Shown here: positions 1 to 7,641 of the stretch, piece by piece
Layout of the letters: the number at the start of each line of letters is the position of its first letter
How positions within the stretch are numbered: position 1 is the stretch's first letter
NCBI GenBank assembly: GCA_026986885.1
Contig: JALSNT010000323.1
Span: 1-11,381, forward strand
Reading direction: 5' to 3'
Length of the DNA: 11,381 nucleotides
DNA from: Desulfobulbaceae bacterium
Lineage (GTDB): Bacteria > Desulfobacterota > Desulfobulbia > Desulfobulbales > Desulfobulbaceae
Notes under the pieces: model-generated
What the model was told of the DNA's origin: nothing
Seen by the model: the letters and a program-made list of their open reading frames with translations, nothing else
The model's database searches: none
Made by a program: the position numbers and the translations under genes

Positions 1-787
1 CCGTACTGATCTCCGCAAGCTCGCCGGTCATGCCGGAACTTATAGTACCGGCACGCAGGGTATTGGCCTGGGCGCGCTCGACAAGCATCCTGTAAAAAAA
101 GACCTGGAGAACAGGATACTTGTTCAATACATGCTTAAAATCTTTACTGGAGAGTGAGGCCAGTTTTGTTTTTGCGCGGGTATGAATGGTCGTGGTCACC
201 GGCTCACCGGAAAGCAGGCTCATCTCACCAAATATTTCCCCCATCCCCATTTCCGAAAGGGTCTGGCCGTCATCACTGATCACGGCGACTTTCCCTGCAA
301 GTACGATATAGAGACTCGTTCCCGGATCCCCTTTTTTCAAAACGACTTTATTATTTCCATATTGCTCAAGTTTCAGCAAAGCCGAGAGATCACGCAGGGA
401 ATCATCATCAAGGGTTTCAAAAATCACCATGCCACGCAACAGATCGAAAAAGCGATCCATGTGCTTCATCTTCTCGCGCCGCTCGGCTGCTGCAAGAAGC
501 TTCATCTGCAGGGTGGCAAATCCCTTTTCCTTCTTAAACTCAAAACGAATTATACCATCACAGCCGCCACAGTCAAATTTGGATTTTTGAATGCCCTGCT
601 GGGTAAAATGCTCAAAACTTTTTTCCTGGGTAGTCGCCGTAATTATCGACTGCACCATATGCAGGCAGGCGGGTTTGGCCTCGGGAACAGTCAAACCCCT
701 GTCCTCCACCTTAAATTCCTCGCCCACATTGTAAAAGGGACAGGCCCGCTCCTCGGTAACGATAAAAATGGCATCTTTATAATCCAT
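1..787 (-). CDS. Cyclic nucleotide-binding (CAP_ED) domain protein, C-terminus outside window
   Basis: This is the first 262 codons of a gene that runs off the left edge; no stop was met in my translation of the minus strand from the ATG at 787. Residues about 1-95 form a Cys-containing region (ERACPFY, C41, and a CxxC in DCGGCDG at C73/C76). Residues about 112-240 are a cyclic nucleotide-binding fold, with KKGDPGTSLYIVLAGKVAVI and the FGEMSLLSGEP cassette. In cAMP binders this cassette carries Arg followed by Ser or Thr; here V197-T198 sits there, so nucleotide binding is doubtful. The last visible residues (SSGMTGELAEIST) resemble the start of a DUF4388/PATAN region, often joined to such domains in Desulfobacterota; this is inference. 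Probably a cytoplasmic regulatory protein. GGAG lies about 11-12 bases before the ATG, and the gene follows the membrane-protein gene after 41 bp on the same strand. The domain call is firm; the ligand and target are unknown. Confidence 0.8.
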   Translation of the reverse strand, partial: MDYKDAIFIVTEERACPFYNVGEEFKVEDRGLTVPEAKPACLHMVQSIITATTQEKSFEHFTQQGIQKSKFDCGGCDGIIRFEFKKEKGFATLQMKLLAAAERREKMKHMDRFFDLLRGMVIFETLDDDSLRDLSALLKLEQYGNNKVVLKKGDPGTSLYIVLAGKVAVISDDGQTLSEMGMGEIFGEMSLLSGEPVTTTIHTRAKTKLASLSSKDFKHVLNKYPVLQVFFYRMLVERAQANTLRAGTISSGMTGELAEIST

Positions 788-828
788 GGATACAAGGCTC
801 TCCGGGGGAAAGAAACCGGACCGTCCGT

Positions 829-1203
829 CTAATCCGAACGGCCGAAATAGAGATAAATCACCAGGCCGACGATCACGGCACCGCCGAAGAGGAGCGGCAG
901 CACCTTATTTACCTGCAGCTCATCCCCTACAACCAGGGTCTGCATGTAGTGGGTACCTGAGATATACCAGACTCCCATCAACAGGGCGGCGACGAAGAGA
1001 TCACGGAAGGCCTGTTTATACAACATATAGCCGACAAAGATGATAAAGGGAATCAGGAACCATGGATTACTGAACAGTCCGGCAATATCAACTGATTTAA
1101 TCTGCTCCGGCACATGCGTTGCCTGCAGCAAACCGCCTATGAATGAAAAAAAAGATCCAATCTTATCAAACAGGTTAGTCGCAATTGCTCCCGCATCCAC
1201 CAT
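829..1203 (-). CDS. Small membrane protein of unknown function, overlapping thiC
   Basis: I do not recognise this 124-residue protein. The chosen ATG at 1203 has AAGGAG eight bases upstream; the longer reading from 1257 adds 18 residues that are thiC sequence in another frame. The N-terminal third (about 1-40) is weakly amphipathic. Three likely transmembrane segments follow: about 44-62 (NPWFLIPFIIFVGYMLYKQ), 65-82 (RDLFVAALLMGVWYISG) and 98-118 (LPLLFGGAVIVGLVIYLYFG). The protein ends in a short polar tail, GRSD. There is no signal peptide and no catalytic motif that I can see. The first 29 bp overlap the end of thiC, so its ribosome-binding site is inside thiC and translation is probably coupled. 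The cyclic-nucleotide-domain gene follows 41 bp downstream. Its position could suggest a link to thiamine metabolism, but co-location with a housekeeping gene is weak evidence. It is very likely a real gene, judging by its start site and membrane pattern. Confidence 0.75.
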   Translation of the reverse strand: MVDAGAIATNLFDKIGSFFSFIGGLLQATHVPEQIKSVDIAGLFSNPWFLIPFIIFVGYMLYKQAFRDLFVAALLMGVWYISGTHYMQTLVVGDELQVNKVLPLLFGGAVIVGLVIYLYFGRSD

Positions 1204-2506
1204 TGTTCCGCTCCTTTTCCAGGTTATGCTCCGAACGGTTAAAGACCTGAATTGCACAATAAGAACCGCACATCGAACAGGCCGGTCCTTTATCGCTTAA
1301 CCCTTCCTTTCGAAAACGGGCCGCCTTGTCCGGATCAAGCGACATCTCAATCTGACCTTTCCAGTCCAGTCTGTTACGTCGCCTTGCCATCTCATCGTCA
1401 CGCTCTTGTGCTCCGGCAACGCCCTTTACCAAATCTGCTGCATGGGCGGCAATCCTTGCGGCGATAACCCCGGCATGCACATCTTCAACCGCCGGCAGTT
1501 TAAGATGTTCGGCAGGCGTAACATAGCAGAGATAATCCGCGCCGGCGGCCGCGGCCATGGCCCCGCCGATGGCCCCGGTGATATGATCATACCCCGGGGC
1601 GATATCAGTCACCAGGGGCCCCAATACATAAAAAGGCGCGCCCTTGCACAGCCGCTTCTGCAACATTACATTACCGGCAATCTGGTCCATGGCCATATGG
1701 CCCGGTCCTTCGATAATGACCTGCACCCCGGCATCCCAGGCCCGCTGCGTCAATTCGCCCAGAAGAATCAACTCCTGAATCTGATTGCAGTCGGTCGCAT
1801 CGGCGAGGCAGCCGGGCCGAAGACCATCACCAAGGCTGAGGGTTACCTCATGTTCTTTTAAAATGGCTAACAAATCATCAAAATGTTCAAATAAAGGATT
1901 TTCCTTTCGATGATAACTCATCCATTCAAGGAGAAAAGATCCTCCCCGGCTGACAACACCCATGATCCGCTTTTGCTTATTAAGACGATCCTGCAGGCTG
2001 CGGGTGATACCGCAATGGATGGTCATGAAATCAACTCCATCCATTGCCTGTTTTTCAATGGTTTTAAAGATATGATCTTCCGTGACCTCAACAATATCCC
2101 TTTGCTGCTGTTCAACGGTCTCGGCGACCGCCTGATATATGGGCACCGTACCAAGCGGTACCGGACAGTTTTCCAGAATACCACGGCGTACGGCATCCAG
2201 ATCACCGCCCATGGAGAGATCCATTACCGTATCTGTGCCGGCTTTAATTGAGACGGCAAGCTTTTCCAGCTCACTCCCCAGTCGGGCGATATCCTTTGAT
2301 GAACCTATATTGGCATTAACCTTGGTGGAGGTGCCTTTCCCGATTGCCATGATCTTGGCAAAATCATGATGAATATTTTTAGGAATGACAATGGTGCCGT
2401 CAGCCACCCCCTGCATCAGGGAGGAAATGGCAATCTTTTCATTGTCGGCACAACACCTGAACAAATCGGTTTCCCTGCCGACCCGTGCATCCTCACGAAT
2501 AGTCAT
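1175..2506 (-). CDS. thiC: Phosphomethylpyrimidine synthase ThiC
   Basis: ThiC is a radical-SAM enzyme that rearranges aminoimidazole ribotide into HMP phosphate, the pyrimidine half of thiamine, in the cytoplasm. At 443 residues it matches the short form typical of anaerobes rather than the roughly 600-residue enterobacterial form. Family landmarks are STKVNANIGSS (about 60-70), DTVMDLSMGGDLDAVRRGIL, CPVPLGTVPIYQA, IIEGPGHMAMDQI and the C-terminal cluster motif C410-S-M-C413-G-S-Y-C417. That spacing is CX2CX3C, one residue shorter than the CX2CX4C described for the long enzymes. A further Cys-containing tail (GGCGSNCD) follows. The ATG at 2506 is preceded by GAGG about nine bases upstream. 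A sigma-70-type promoter lies 89-118 bp upstream of the start. I found no TPP riboswitch elements (CTGAGA or GAACCTGATC-like) in the leader. The gene overlaps the downstream membrane-protein gene by 29 bp. Confidence 0.97.
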   Translation of the reverse strand: MTIREDARVGRETDLFRCCADNEKIAISSLMQGVADGTIVIPKNIHHDFAKIMAIGKGTSTKVNANIGSSKDIARLGSELEKLAVSIKAGTDTVMDLSMGGDLDAVRRGILENCPVPLGTVPIYQAVAETVEQQQRDIVEVTEDHIFKTIEKQAMDGVDFMTIHCGITRSLQDRLNKQKRIMGVVSRGGSFLLEWMSYHRKENPLFEHFDDLLAILKEHEVTLSLGDGLRPGCLADATDCNQIQELILLGELTQRAWDAGVQVIIEGPGHMAMDQIAGNVMLQKRLCKGAPFYVLGPLVTDIAPGYDHITGAIGGAMAAAAGADYLCYVTPAEHLKLPAVEDVHAGVIAARIAAHAADLVKGVAGAQERDDEMARRRNRLDWKGQIEMSLDPDKAARFRKEGLSDKGPACSMCGSYCAIQVFNRSEHNLEKERNNGGCGSNCD

Positions 2507-2547
2507 GCAATACGCCCTCTATAAATTCCGGCAAAAACATACCCCCT

Positions 2548-2576
2548 GGTTAATCCATAAAAAATACAGGATAACC
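2548..2576 (-). other. Small hairpin in the thiC 5' leader
   Basis: On the transcribed (minus) strand GGTTATCC and GGATTAACC can pair, with one bulged base, around a 12-base T-rich loop. It lies between the predicted transcription start and the thiC ribosome-binding site. It is too small and simple to be a TPP riboswitch aptamer. It may be incidental or may affect leader stability. Confidence 0.3.
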
Positions 2577-2594
2577 TCTGCTTACACTATTTTC

Positions 2595-2624
2595 AGCATA
2601 GCAACCCATCTCGTTGTCTGTCAA
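2595..2624 (-). promoter_or_regulatory. Sigma-70-type promoter for thiC
   Basis: On the minus strand TTGACA (2624-2619) is a perfect -35 element. It is followed after 18 bp by TATGCT (2600-2595), a good -10 element. Initiation would fall near 2588, giving a leader of about 80 bases before the thiC ATG. The promoter probably drives thiC, the overlapping membrane-protein gene and possibly the cyclic-nucleotide-domain gene. Confidence 0.7.
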
Positions 2625-2632
2625 TGAGAAAG

Positions 2633-2716
2633 GAGATGGTGCCGTAGTAAGCGTGATGCAGGTGAAACAGCAGCCTGATAAACCGTTACCTGCCGGCGAT
2701 ATCCCGACAGCATCTC
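2633..2716. repeat. Nested inverted repeats, possible structured RNA or regulatory element
   Basis: Three nested complementary pairs are visible. GAGATG (2633-2638) pairs with CATCTC (2711-2716). GCCG (2641-2644) pairs with CGGC (2694-2697). GCAGGTGA (2658-2665) pairs with TTACCTGC (2686-2693), including one G-T pair. The two inner stems stack directly on the right side and are separated by a 13-base bulge on the left; the apical loop is 20 bases. The fold could form in RNA from either strand. It matches no riboswitch class that I recognise. It lies just upstream of the thiC promoter and over 400 bp from glnK, so if it is transcribed it would need its own promoter. Confidence 0.4.
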
Positions 2717-2754
2717 AAAACCATAACCCGGATAAACCGGAAAATTAGAGATAA

Positions 2755-2907
2755 GAAACACGAAATTCGAAACAATATCAAATAACCATAGACCGAATGA
2801 TCAATATGGTGCCAATGTTAGATACTGTAAACTGCCCTTATTTATGTCATTGAAACATTGCGGAATTGGAATTTGTTTCGGGTTTCGATATTTGGATTTC
2901 GAGTTTA
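2755..2907. repeat. Imperfect AT-rich inverted repeat
   Basis: The left arm (2755-2784) carries AACACGAAATTCGAAACAA. The reverse complement of the right arm (2866-2907) carries AAACTCGAAATCC followed by further CGAAAC units, so the two arms are related inverted copies about 80 bp apart. The arms consist of repeated GAAAT/CGAAAC words of a kind I recall from intergenic DNA of Desulfobacterota. No reading frame lies between them and no target-site duplication is evident. It may be a decayed non-coding mobile repeat, or simple low-complexity sequence. Confidence 0.35.
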
Positions 2908-2943
2908 TTTTCCACCACAAAAAACTCGACAATAATTGTTAAC

Positions 2944-2958
2944 ATACCAAAAAGGTAC
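2944..2958. promoter_or_regulatory. Possible NtrC-like enhancer dyad upstream of glnK
   Basis: TACC and GGTA form a perfect dyad around five A bases, within ATACCAAAAAGGTAC. The geometry equals the NtrC consensus, GCACC-N5-GGTGC, and most half-site bases agree. It lies about 180 bp upstream of the predicted glnK start, a normal distance for a sigma-54 activator. The half-sites are not full consensus, so the call is tentative. Confidence 0.3.
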
Positions 2959-3070
2959 TCACCCATATCTACATATAATACAAATTTGTTACAAAATACT
3001 CTCTCGCTAAACGAAAAAGTAAAAAAGATACAGCAAGGATGAACGGGCTGCCATTTTTAAAAAAGATTAA

Positions 3071-3520
<450 letters not shown>

Positions 3521-3551
3521 TCATCTATATAGAATTTAAGGAGAATCACCC

Positions 3552-4886
<1,335 letters not shown>

Positions 4887-4905
4887 GGATCAAGTACTCC
4901 ACAGT

Positions 4906-4928
4906 GCATCCCCTGCCGCAGGGGATGC
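4906..4928 (+). other. Perfect 10-bp hairpin after amtB
   Basis: GCATCCCCTG and CAGGGGATGC form a perfect ten-base-pair stem with a three-base loop, starting 20 bp after the amtB stop. No T run follows, so it is not an intrinsic terminator by itself. It may protect the 3' end of the glnK-amtB transcript or act together with the terminator hairpin 15 bp further on. Confidence 0.6.
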
Positions 4929-4943
4929 CGACATCCTCCTCCA

Positions 4944-4987
4944 GGTCGTCTCTACTCCTCTCCTCCTCAGTAGAGGCGGCCGTTTTT
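4944..4987 (+). terminator. Intrinsic terminator of glnK-amtB
   Basis: Bases 4944-4956 pair with 4969-4981 in a 13-bp stem that includes two G-T pairs. The loop has 12 pyrimidine bases, and the stem is followed by G and then five T bases (4983-4987). This is a standard rho-independent terminator. It separates glnK-amtB from the amidotransferase gene downstream. Confidence 0.75.
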
Positions 4988-5062
4988 CATGGATTTTTTA
5001 CCCTGTGCCGGATATTTTCTTCACGGGGAGATACAGGGAAACAGGAACCTGAGCATACGGTT

Positions 5063-5800
5063 ATGGCACTTACATTTCTTGTTATACAGCATGTGGACTG
5101 GGAAACACCGGGAGAGATACTGGTACGTGCCGCCTGTGAGGCAGACGTTAGACTTGAAATTGCCCATATTTACCGGCAGGCCATTCCAGATCCTATGGCT
5201 TTTGATGCCCTGTTACTCCTTGGAGGGCCTCCAAACGTTCATGAAGAAAAACAATATCCGTTTTTAAAAGAGGAAAAACAGCTTCTCCAGGCCTGGCTGG
5301 CCATGGACAGGCCATGCCTGGGATTCTGCCTGGGGCACCAACTGCTTGCCGATGCCCTTGGAGCCGCCATGGGAGCAAATAATCCGCCGAGTGTCGGCTT
5401 TACCCGGGGCCACCTCACCCACGCCGGCAAAGAACATCCTGTGTTCCAGGGAATCACCTCTCCGCTGCCGCTCTTTAAATGGCATGGACAGGCGGTACGG
5501 ACGCCGCTGCCCCGGGACCTGGTTATGCTGGCCACTTCCGACCAATGCGTTGTCGAGGCTTTCAGTGTTGTCGATCGGCCACACATCATAGGCCTGCAGT
5601 GCGACAACCATGCCGCCCACCCCGATGATATCCGCTCGTGGTTATTACATGACGGCAAATGGCTTGCTTCCCTGCCTGCGACAGAGGGGTCGTTTGCAGG
5701 CCTGCCGCAACAGGCAAAACAGCATTACAAGACAATAAAAGCGGATTTTGGCAAAATAATGAACAACTTTGTCCTTCTCGTCAAACAACATCGTGGGTAA
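5063..5800 (+). CDS. Class I glutamine amidotransferase-like protein with altered catalytic motif
   Basis: This 245-residue protein belongs to the GMP-synthase-like class I glutamine amidotransferase group. Landmarks are DALLLLGGPPNVHEE (48-62), the nucleophile elbow GFCLGHQLLA with C89, and FKWHGQ (139-143). In active members a GLQFHxE motif supplies the catalytic His and Glu. Here the same place reads GLQCDNHAAHPDD, with Asp at the His position and His at the Glu position. It may be inactive as a glutaminase, use H183 or H186 instead, or have another hydrolase activity. The frame stays intact on both sides, so this is not an obvious sequencing error. The ATG at 5063 is chosen by homology; its ribosome-binding site is weak, and upstream in-frame codons to 4904 cross the terminator hairpins. 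It follows glnK-amtB but after a terminator, so a nitrogen role is inference. It converges with ispG. Confidence 0.8.
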   Translation: MALTFLVIQHVDWETPGEILVRAACEADVRLEIAHIYRQAIPDPMAFDALLLLGGPPNVHEEKQYPFLKEEKQLLQAWLAMDRPCLGFCLGHQLLADALGAAMGANNPPSVGFTRGHLTHAGKEHPVFQGITSPLPLFKWHGQAVRTPLPRDLVMLATSDQCVVEAFSVVDRPHIIGLQCDNHAAHPDDIRSWLLHDGKWLASLPATEGSFAGLPQQAKQHYKTIKADFGKIMNNFVLLVKQHRG

Positions 5801-5827
5801 CTGACCGGTATTCCGTCCGTATCCTGG

Positions 5828-6928
5828 TCACGACGACTGCTCCCGTTCCTGCTCTATTTTTTTCAACTCCTCAAGAAAGACCGCCAGCAACTGATCTTCG
5901 GGAAGTTTTTTCCAGACTTCCCCCTTTTTAAAAATAATGCCGACACCAACACCGCCGGCAATACCGATATCCGCCTCCCTGGCCTCACCCGGACCGTTGA
6001 CCACACAGCCCATAACCGCTACCTTGATATTGGTCCGCATGGTTTGCAGATAGCGTTCAACCTCTTCGGCCAGCGGGAACAAGTCAATCCTGGTCCGCCC
6101 GCATGTCGGGCAGGAAATCATCTCCGGCCCCCTTTGACGAATACGTAATGACCGCAGAAGTTCAAAGCCAACCCGAACCTCTTCCTCCGGATCTCTGGTC
6201 AGAGAGATGCGAAAGGTATCACCGATACCGTCAAATAATAAAATCCCCAGGGCAACACTGGATTTTACCGTACCGGCTATCAACCCCCCGGCCTCGGTTA
6301 CGCCGATATGAAGGGGATAATCAATAGCTTTTGAAAGTTGACGGTATCCGGAAATGGTGGTCAGGGTATCGGACGACTTAATGGAAATTTTAATATCCTC
6401 AAAGCCTTGTTTTTCCAGAAGACGAACGTTTCTCAGCGCAGAGTTGATCAGAGAATCCGGCCGTTCCGGGGTGGGATAGCCCAGCTCGGCCAGCAGGTCT
6501 TTTTCAATGGACCCGGAATTGACTCCGACCCTGATCGGCACCTTGTGCAACCTGACGGCCGCAACCACCCGCGCCAGCATTTTCTCGCCGCCCAAATTAC
6601 CGGGATTGATACGAATCGCCTGGGCGCCATGTTCCACCGCCGCCACTGCCAAACGGGAATCAAAATGAATATCGGCGATAAGCGGTATGGATATTTCATC
6701 GCGAATGGCCCTGATCGCCTCAGCGGCCTTCATATCCGGAACAGCCACCCGGATAATTTCGCAACCGGCCGCCTCCAGTCGCCTGATCTGGGCCACGGTG
6801 GCCGCAACATCAGCGGTGTCGGTATTGGTCATCGACTGCACGGAAATGGGTGCGCCACCACCGATGGCCACATTGCCCACATGAATTTGTCTGGTTTGCC
6901 TGCGTACGATCATGTTTTGTATTCCCAT
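5828..6928 (-). CDS. ispG: 4-hydroxy-3-methylbut-2-enyl diphosphate synthase IspG
   Basis: IspG is a cytoplasmic [4Fe-4S] enzyme that reduces MEcPP to HMBPP, the second-last step of the MEP isoprenoid pathway. The 366 residues match the compact bacterial form. The N-terminal TIM-barrel portion shows ISVQSMTNTDTADV, LIADIHFD and AIRINPGNLGG. The cluster ligands are C273 and C276 (CPTCGRT), C308 (VMGCVVNGPGE) and E315, equivalent to E. coli C270, C273, C305 and E312. The ATG at 6928 overlaps the tsaB stop by one base (TAATG), which suggests translational coupling. An alternative in-frame ATG at 6913 has GGGAA eight bases upstream and is also plausible. It is the last gene of the operon and converges with the amidotransferase gene, leaving 27 bp with no clear terminator. 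Confidence 0.97.
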   Translation of the reverse strand: MGIQNMIVRRQTRQIHVGNVAIGGGAPISVQSMTNTDTADVAATVAQIRRLEAAGCEIIRVAVPDMKAAEAIRAIRDEISIPLIADIHFDSRLAVAAVEHGAQAIRINPGNLGGEKMLARVVAAVRLHKVPIRVGVNSGSIEKDLLAELGYPTPERPDSLINSALRNVRLLEKQGFEDIKISIKSSDTLTTISGYRQLSKAIDYPLHIGVTEAGGLIAGTVKSSVALGILLFDGIGDTFRISLTRDPEEEVRVGFELLRSLRIRQRGPEMISCPTCGRTRIDLFPLAEEVERYLQTMRTNIKVAVMGCVVNGPGEAREADIGIAGGVGVGIIFKKGEVWKKLPEDQLLAVFLEELKKIEQEREQSS

Positions 6929-7641
6929 TATTTTTCCATCTGCTCCTGCTTTCGGCGCAGGTTTATCTCCGCCTCCGGGGCGCGAACATATTTGGGCTGG
7001 AGGGTTGCGGAACTGACAACCTCACTGTTTTGTATCTTCTGCTCTGCAAGCAGCCCCACGTACAATGCCCGGGGATAGACCAATTCCGCCGGCAGCAACT
7101 GCACAAAATCGTTTGCCGAGAACACATCAGCATAAATCGCCGCTCCAGGACCGGCCAGCACTGTCGGCTGGTCAATACTTGCCACCAGCGCCTCGGGAGC
7201 AAGAGCCTTGTCCCCGCTCAAGCGCACGGGATACCTTTCCTGCCCGCAGACCTGATACATGGCCGCATATACCTCCTGTTTGCGAGCATCAAGCACCGGA
7301 CAAACCTGCCTGCGCACACCCGCACAGGCAAGGGCCAGGGCATCGAGAGTATCCACTCCGACAAGCGGGATATCCGCGGCCATGGCCAATCCTTTGGCTG
7401 CAGCCAAACCTATTCGCAAGCCGGTAAAAGAACCGGGTCCAAGACTGACACCAATGGCGTCAAGCTCCGACCATGTCACTGCCGCAGCCTGCATGAGCCA
7501 GGAAACAGTCCCTAACAATCGCCGGGAATGGGTAACCTCGGGCTGTGCCGTTGCTTCGGCCAGCAAGCGTGTTCCCCTGCTCAGGGCAACGCTGCCGCAA
7601 CCGGTTGCAGTCTCAATGGACAGTATTAAGAGCCCATCCAC
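6928..7641 (-). CDS. tsaB: tRNA threonylcarbamoyladenosine biosynthesis protein TsaB
   Basis: TsaB is the non-catalytic partner of TsaD in making t6A at position 37 of ANN-decoding tRNAs. At 237 residues it has the usual length. It keeps the ASKHA-fold start ILSIETATGCGSVAL (6-20), the THS motif (37-39) and the family hallmark SLGPGSFTGLRIGLAAAKGLA around 66-86. It also has the common C-terminal pattern LQPKYVRAPEAE. The start overlaps the end of rseP by 16 bp and its stop overlaps the ispG start by one base, so it sits inside the operon. It shares no pathway with the isoprenoid and lipid genes; its placement is probably a matter of shared growth-linked expression. No tsaD or tsaE is visible in the window. 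Confidence 0.94.
   Translation of the reverse strand: MDGLLILSIETATGCGSVALSRGTRLLAEATAQPEVTHSRRLLGTVSWLMQAAAVTWSELDAIGVSLGPGSFTGLRIGLAAAKGLAMAADIPLVGVDTLDALALACAGVRRQVCPVLDARKQEVYAAMYQVCGQERYPVRLSGDKALAPEALVASIDQPTVLAGPGAAIYADVFSANDFVQLLPAELVYPRALYVGLLAEQKIQNSEVVSSATLQPKYVRAPEAEINLRRKQEQMEK

Noticed and set aside
182..832. 216-codon plus-strand frame opposite the cyclic-nucleotide-domain gene
   Set aside because: It is the antisense of a clear CAP_ED coding region, has no recognisable domain or ribosome-binding site, and lies in a shadow frame.
2633..2716. TPP or cobalamin riboswitch
   Set aside because: I looked for the conserved core words of both on each strand and found none; only nested stems of unknown class remain.
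2985..2995. TTTGTTACAAA palindrome as an operator
   Set aside because: An 11-bp palindrome in very AT-rich DNA is expected by chance, and it matches no regulator site that I know.
4904..5062. N-terminal extension of the amidotransferase from an upstream ATG at 4904
   Set aside because: The extra 53 residues would be encoded across the hairpin and terminator, are low in complexity, and do not fit the family, whose start matches MALTFLVIQH.
5801..5827. Bidirectional terminator between the amidotransferase gene and ispG
   Set aside because: The 27-bp gap has only a very short CGG/CCG match and no T run on either strand.
6338..7078. 246-codon plus-strand frame spanning ispG and tsaB
   Set aside because: It crosses two well-supported minus-strand genes and shows no domain; it is a by-product of their codon use.
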